Source: JANXQZ01 sp038225555
Lineage (GTDB): Bacteria > Acidobacteriota > Terriglobia > Bryobacterales > Bryobacteraceae
DNA: 64,000 bases
Assembly (NCBI GenBank): GCA_038225555.1
Contig: JBBRRB010000020.1
Span: forward strand, 33,377-97,376
Direction of reading: 5' to 3'
Below the pieces are notes generated by a model that had not been told where the DNA came from, ran no database searches, and saw only the letters and a list, made by a program, of their open reading frames with translations. The position numbers and the translations under genes are program-made. Positions 61,653 through 64,000 of this stretch are shown piece after piece (within the stretch, counting starts at the first letter, position 1; the number at the start of each line of letters is the position of its first letter).

Positions 61653-62516
61653 TTACTTGACCATCCAATAAGGTTCCGCAGTCGGGATGAACGCCACCGG
61701 CACCTCCTTCACAAATGTCTTCAGCCAAACGGCGCAATCTTCCATGCCAGGCTGCTCACTCGGAATATGTCCCAGCAAGATCAGCGCTTTATGTTTGCCC
61801 TCGGCCACCGCATCCGCAACGTATTCGATCGTCTCCCACTCCGGCACCTCCCCAATGGCGAGAACCTCCAAGTTATCCCGCTGCAATCGTTGCCGGTGGC
61901 TCAGCGGACCGGAGGCACCCGGTGACAATCCCACATTCCGAACCTTCATCTGCGGATTGCCCACCACCCGAACCACATGAATGCCCAGCCTCTGTTTCAT
62001 CTGCTCCGCCAGTTGCTCCACCGTCATCTCCGGCAAAGCGAAAAGTCCAGGGTCGGTGGCGAGTTGAAACTCCTGCCATCGGAGCGCTCGCACGACGCCG
62101 GTCATGATCCCATCCGGACGATGCATATGCCAGTGATCGTGAAACCGCCAGACCACCAGATTGTGCTCCTTGATGAAGCGTTCTTTCGCCTCCCACACAG
62201 GATCGTGCTCCTTTTCCAAACCATCCACGCGGTCGAGATGGCTGTAGAACGTGGGCTCGTGAGTGATAATCAGATTCTTGCCTGCTGCGGCGGAGCGCAC
62301 CAGAACGTCATAAGTCGCCATCATGGTAGTGGCAATGCCGGTCACACGCGTATCGGGATCGCCAGCTTTGAACGTGTCCACCGTCTCCGCGCGCCAGGGC
62401 ACCCCCACCTGCGACTGAATCCGCTCGATCACCTGCCGTGCCGTTAAGCCGGCAACTTGCTGAGCCTGCATCGATGTCGAGCAGGAAATAGAAAGCACCA
62501 ATATCGCTAGTCTCAC
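61653..62516 (-). CDS. NIF3-like metal-binding protein with signal peptide
   Basis: 287 residues. NIF3/GTP-cyclohydrolase-I-type-2 fold: LTARQVIERIQSQVGVPWRA, THEPTFYSHLD (His/Glu metal site), VVWRFHDHWHMHRPDGI and LSPGASGPL; the C-terminal part holds a second set of ligands (HIPSEQPGMED). Unusually the protein starts with a signal peptide (MRLAILVLSISCSTSMQAQ), implying a periplasmic location; most NIF3 proteins are cytoplasmic. The family hexamerises and binds two divalent metals. It lies upstream of the DtxR-type regulator, so metal handling is a possible link. Catalytic role unknown. Confidence 0.85.
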   Translation of the reverse strand: MRLAILVLSISCSTSMQAQQVAGLTARQVIERIQSQVGVPWRAETVDTFKAGDPDTRVTGIATTMMATYDVLVRSAAAGKNLIITHEPTFYSHLDRVDGLEKEHDPVWEAKERFIKEHNLVVWRFHDHWHMHRPDGIMTGVVRALRWQEFQLATDPGLFALPEMTVEQLAEQMKQRLGIHVVRVVGNPQMKVRNVGLSPGASGPLSHRQRLQRDNLEVLAIGEVPEWETIEYVADAVAEGKHKALILLGHIPSEQPGMEDCAVWLKTFVKEVPVAFIPTAEPYWMVK

Positions 62517-62593
62517 GCCTCTTATCCTACGACGATTTCGTATGATGACTTATGCAGATCAGCCGCTCCGCAGCGTGGCATACAATCGCTGTC

Positions 62594-64000
62594 ATGAGGC
62601 TTATTCTTCTGCTGGCTGGCGCGACGGGCCTCGTCCTCGGCGAAGATTTCGACATTCTCATTTCTAAAGGGCGGATCGTGGATGGCACGGGCAATCCTGG
62701 CTGGGTTGGCGATGTCGGCATTCGGGCCGGGAAGATCGCCGCCATGGGTCGACTTTCGGGCAAGTCTTCTAAACAGACGATCGATGCGACCGGCTTGATT
62801 GTCGCGCCCGGCTTTATCGACATTCACAACCACTCCGACTACACGCTGCTGATCGACGGCAATGCGGAGAGCATGGTGCGCCAGGGCGTCACGTCCATGA
62901 TCCTGGGCGAGGGAGGCTCGGCTGCTCCGATCGGGGGGAAACAGGACAAGTCAGAAGAGCGGGCCGATTGGACCGACTTCAACGGCTACTTCGCACGCCT
63001 GCTGAAGGGCGGCATCTCGACCAATGTCGGGACCTACGTCGGGTCAAGCCAGATCTGGACCTATGTCCATGGCGAGCACGCGGGTCCGCCCAGCAAGACT
63101 GAGTTGGTAGCAATGCAGGATCTGGTAAAGCAAGCGATGCGGCAAGGCGCCCTGGGCGTAGCTAGCTCGCTAAGCGGGCCGCCGGGATCGTGGATCGACA
63201 CTGCCACGCTCATCACCATGTGCAAGGCGGCTGCGCCTTTTGGCGGAATTTACTCGACTCACATGCGGACAGAGGGCCAAGGCGTGTTCGAATCGGTCGC
63301 GGAGGCGATTCAGATCGGACGCGAAGCCGGAGTGCCGGTGGACATCATCCATCTGAAGCTCGCAGATCACAAGCTCTGGGGCAAGATGCCAGAGCTGGTT
63401 GCGAGCATCGCACAGGCCCGGGCCAACGGACAAGAGGTTACTGCGAATGTGTATCCGTATCGGGCCGGGCAGAATAATCTATCGAGCATCATTCCGCCCT
63501 GGGCCCATGAAGGCGGCTCGGAAGCGCTGATCCGGCGGCTGAAGGATCCGAGCTTGCGCGCGAGGCTGGAGGATGAGATCCAGCATGGGATCGCGGGCTC
63601 GAACTGGTACAACCACTACACCGCCACTGGTACTTGGGAGGGCATGCTGCTGGTATCTCTCTCGAATCCCGCCTACAAAAAGTACGAAGGACGCAGGATG
63701 AACGAAGTGATCCAGTCGATGGGCGGAAAGGAGATTGACACGCTTTTCACGCTGCTGGAGGAGAATGGCGGGTCCGTCCCAACCGTGTACTTCCACCATG
63801 ACGAGAAGGACATGCGGTATGCGCTGCAGCAGCCATTCGTATCCATTGGCTCGGATGGTTTGGCGTTCAAGACAGAGGGTCCCCTGTCGAAGGGCAATCC
63901 GCATCCGCGTTCCTATGGAACGTTTCCGCGCGTGCTGGGACGCTATGTGCGCGACGAGCATGTGATCACGATGGAGGAAGCGATTCGCAAGATGACGTCG
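62594..64000 (+). CDS. N-acyl-D-amino-acid deacylase-like amidohydrolase (cut by window end)
   Basis: 469 codons, open to the window end, start ATG at 62594 with a signal peptide (MRLILLLAGATGLVLG). Amidohydrolase-superfamily pattern: DILISKGRIVDGTGNPGWVG, then the metal-binding APGFIDIHNHSDY (H78, H80), THMRTEG, and IIHLKLADH and SIGSDG in the barrel. D-aminoacylase family III members hydrolyse N-acyl-D-amino acids; many acidobacterial members are exported and carry this name without direct proof. The C-terminus is outside the window. Confidence 0.87.
   Translation, partial: MRLILLLAGATGLVLGEDFDILISKGRIVDGTGNPGWVGDVGIRAGKIAAMGRLSGKSSKQTIDATGLIVAPGFIDIHNHSDYTLLIDGNAESMVRQGVTSMILGEGGSAAPIGGKQDKSEERADWTDFNGYFARLLKGGISTNVGTYVGSSQIWTYVHGEHAGPPSKTELVAMQDLVKQAMRQGALGVASSLSGPPGSWIDTATLITMCKAAAPFGGIYSTHMRTEGQGVFESVAEAIQIGREAGVPVDIIHLKLADHKLWGKMPELVASIAQARANGQEVTANVYPYRAGQNNLSSIIPPWAHEGGSEALIRRLKDPSLRARLEDEIQHGIAGSNWYNHYTATGTWEGMLLVSLSNPAYKKYEGRRMNEVIQSMGGKEIDTLFTLLEENGGSVPTVYFHHDEKDMRYALQQPFVSIGSDGLAFKTEGPLSKGNPHPRSYGTFPRVLGRYVRDEHVITMEEAIRKMTS

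Overview
The window looks like a piece of an Acidobacteriota chromosome, most likely the Solibacter/Bryobacter side of the phylum. The evidence is a moderately GC-rich sequence, an NHL-repeat protein ending in the TIGR03437 (Solibacter) C-terminal domain, a very large Oar-type TonB-dependent receptor with an N-terminal carboxypeptidase-regulatory domain, the DUF1592/DUF1552 pair, and a PQQ dehydrogenase next to a putative haem-binding cytochrome. No taxonomic marker gene is present, so this is inference.

Layout. (1) 1-12.0 kb: exopolysaccharide locus EPS-1, read mainly leftwards: UpxY/NusG-like antiterminator, zinc-ribbon membrane protein, TPR protein, Wza, Wzc-type tyrosine autokinase, a broken methyltransferase, Wzx flippase, two GT4 glycosyltransferases and a Wzy-like membrane protein cut by the window edge. 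A FecR-like secreted protein sits in it on the other strand. (2) 12.1-17.7 kb: a mobile or decayed zone with a pseudo-tRNA (Phe-like), a 5' fragment of a group II intron, and a 4.6 kb segment bounded by a 23-bp direct repeat of the tRNA-Glu 3' end. That segment carries an AraC regulator, an SDR, an F420-reductase-like protein, an NTF2-like protein and a truncated second SDR. (3) 17.8-33.7 kb: divergent NHL-propeller and matrixin-like metalloprotease genes; a five-gene run (DUF1592, DUF1552, small protein, CHT-type choline/sodium symporter, phosphatidylcholine synthase); an AAA ATPase with two small proteins; and an HGSNAT-like acyltransferase, a dihaem cytochrome and a PQQ dehydrogenase.

(4) 33.7-43.8 kb: a second Wzx/Wzy locus, EPS-2, in which the chain-length protein and the kinase are separate genes and the kinase has lost its Walker A lysine. 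(5) 44-47.5 kb: YIP1-family and VOC proteins, a 50-residue membrane protein, an orphan FliA-type sigma factor and thiE. (6) 47.5-56.4 kb: a leftward run of CE15 esterase, LysR regulator, polytopic membrane protein, Oar-type receptor and carboxypeptidase-regulatory protein, plausibly a carbohydrate-use unit. (7) 56.4-64 kb: MFS transporter, membrane-fusion-like protein, metallo-beta-lactamase-fold protein, membrane protein, DtxR/MntR regulator, a secreted NIF3-like protein and the start of an N-acyl-D-amino-acid deacylase.

The most interesting points are the choline-transporter/phosphatidylcholine-synthase pair, the compact tRNA-Glu-bounded island without a visible integrase, and the degenerate kinase of EPS-2 with frame-rotating tandem repeats at its start.
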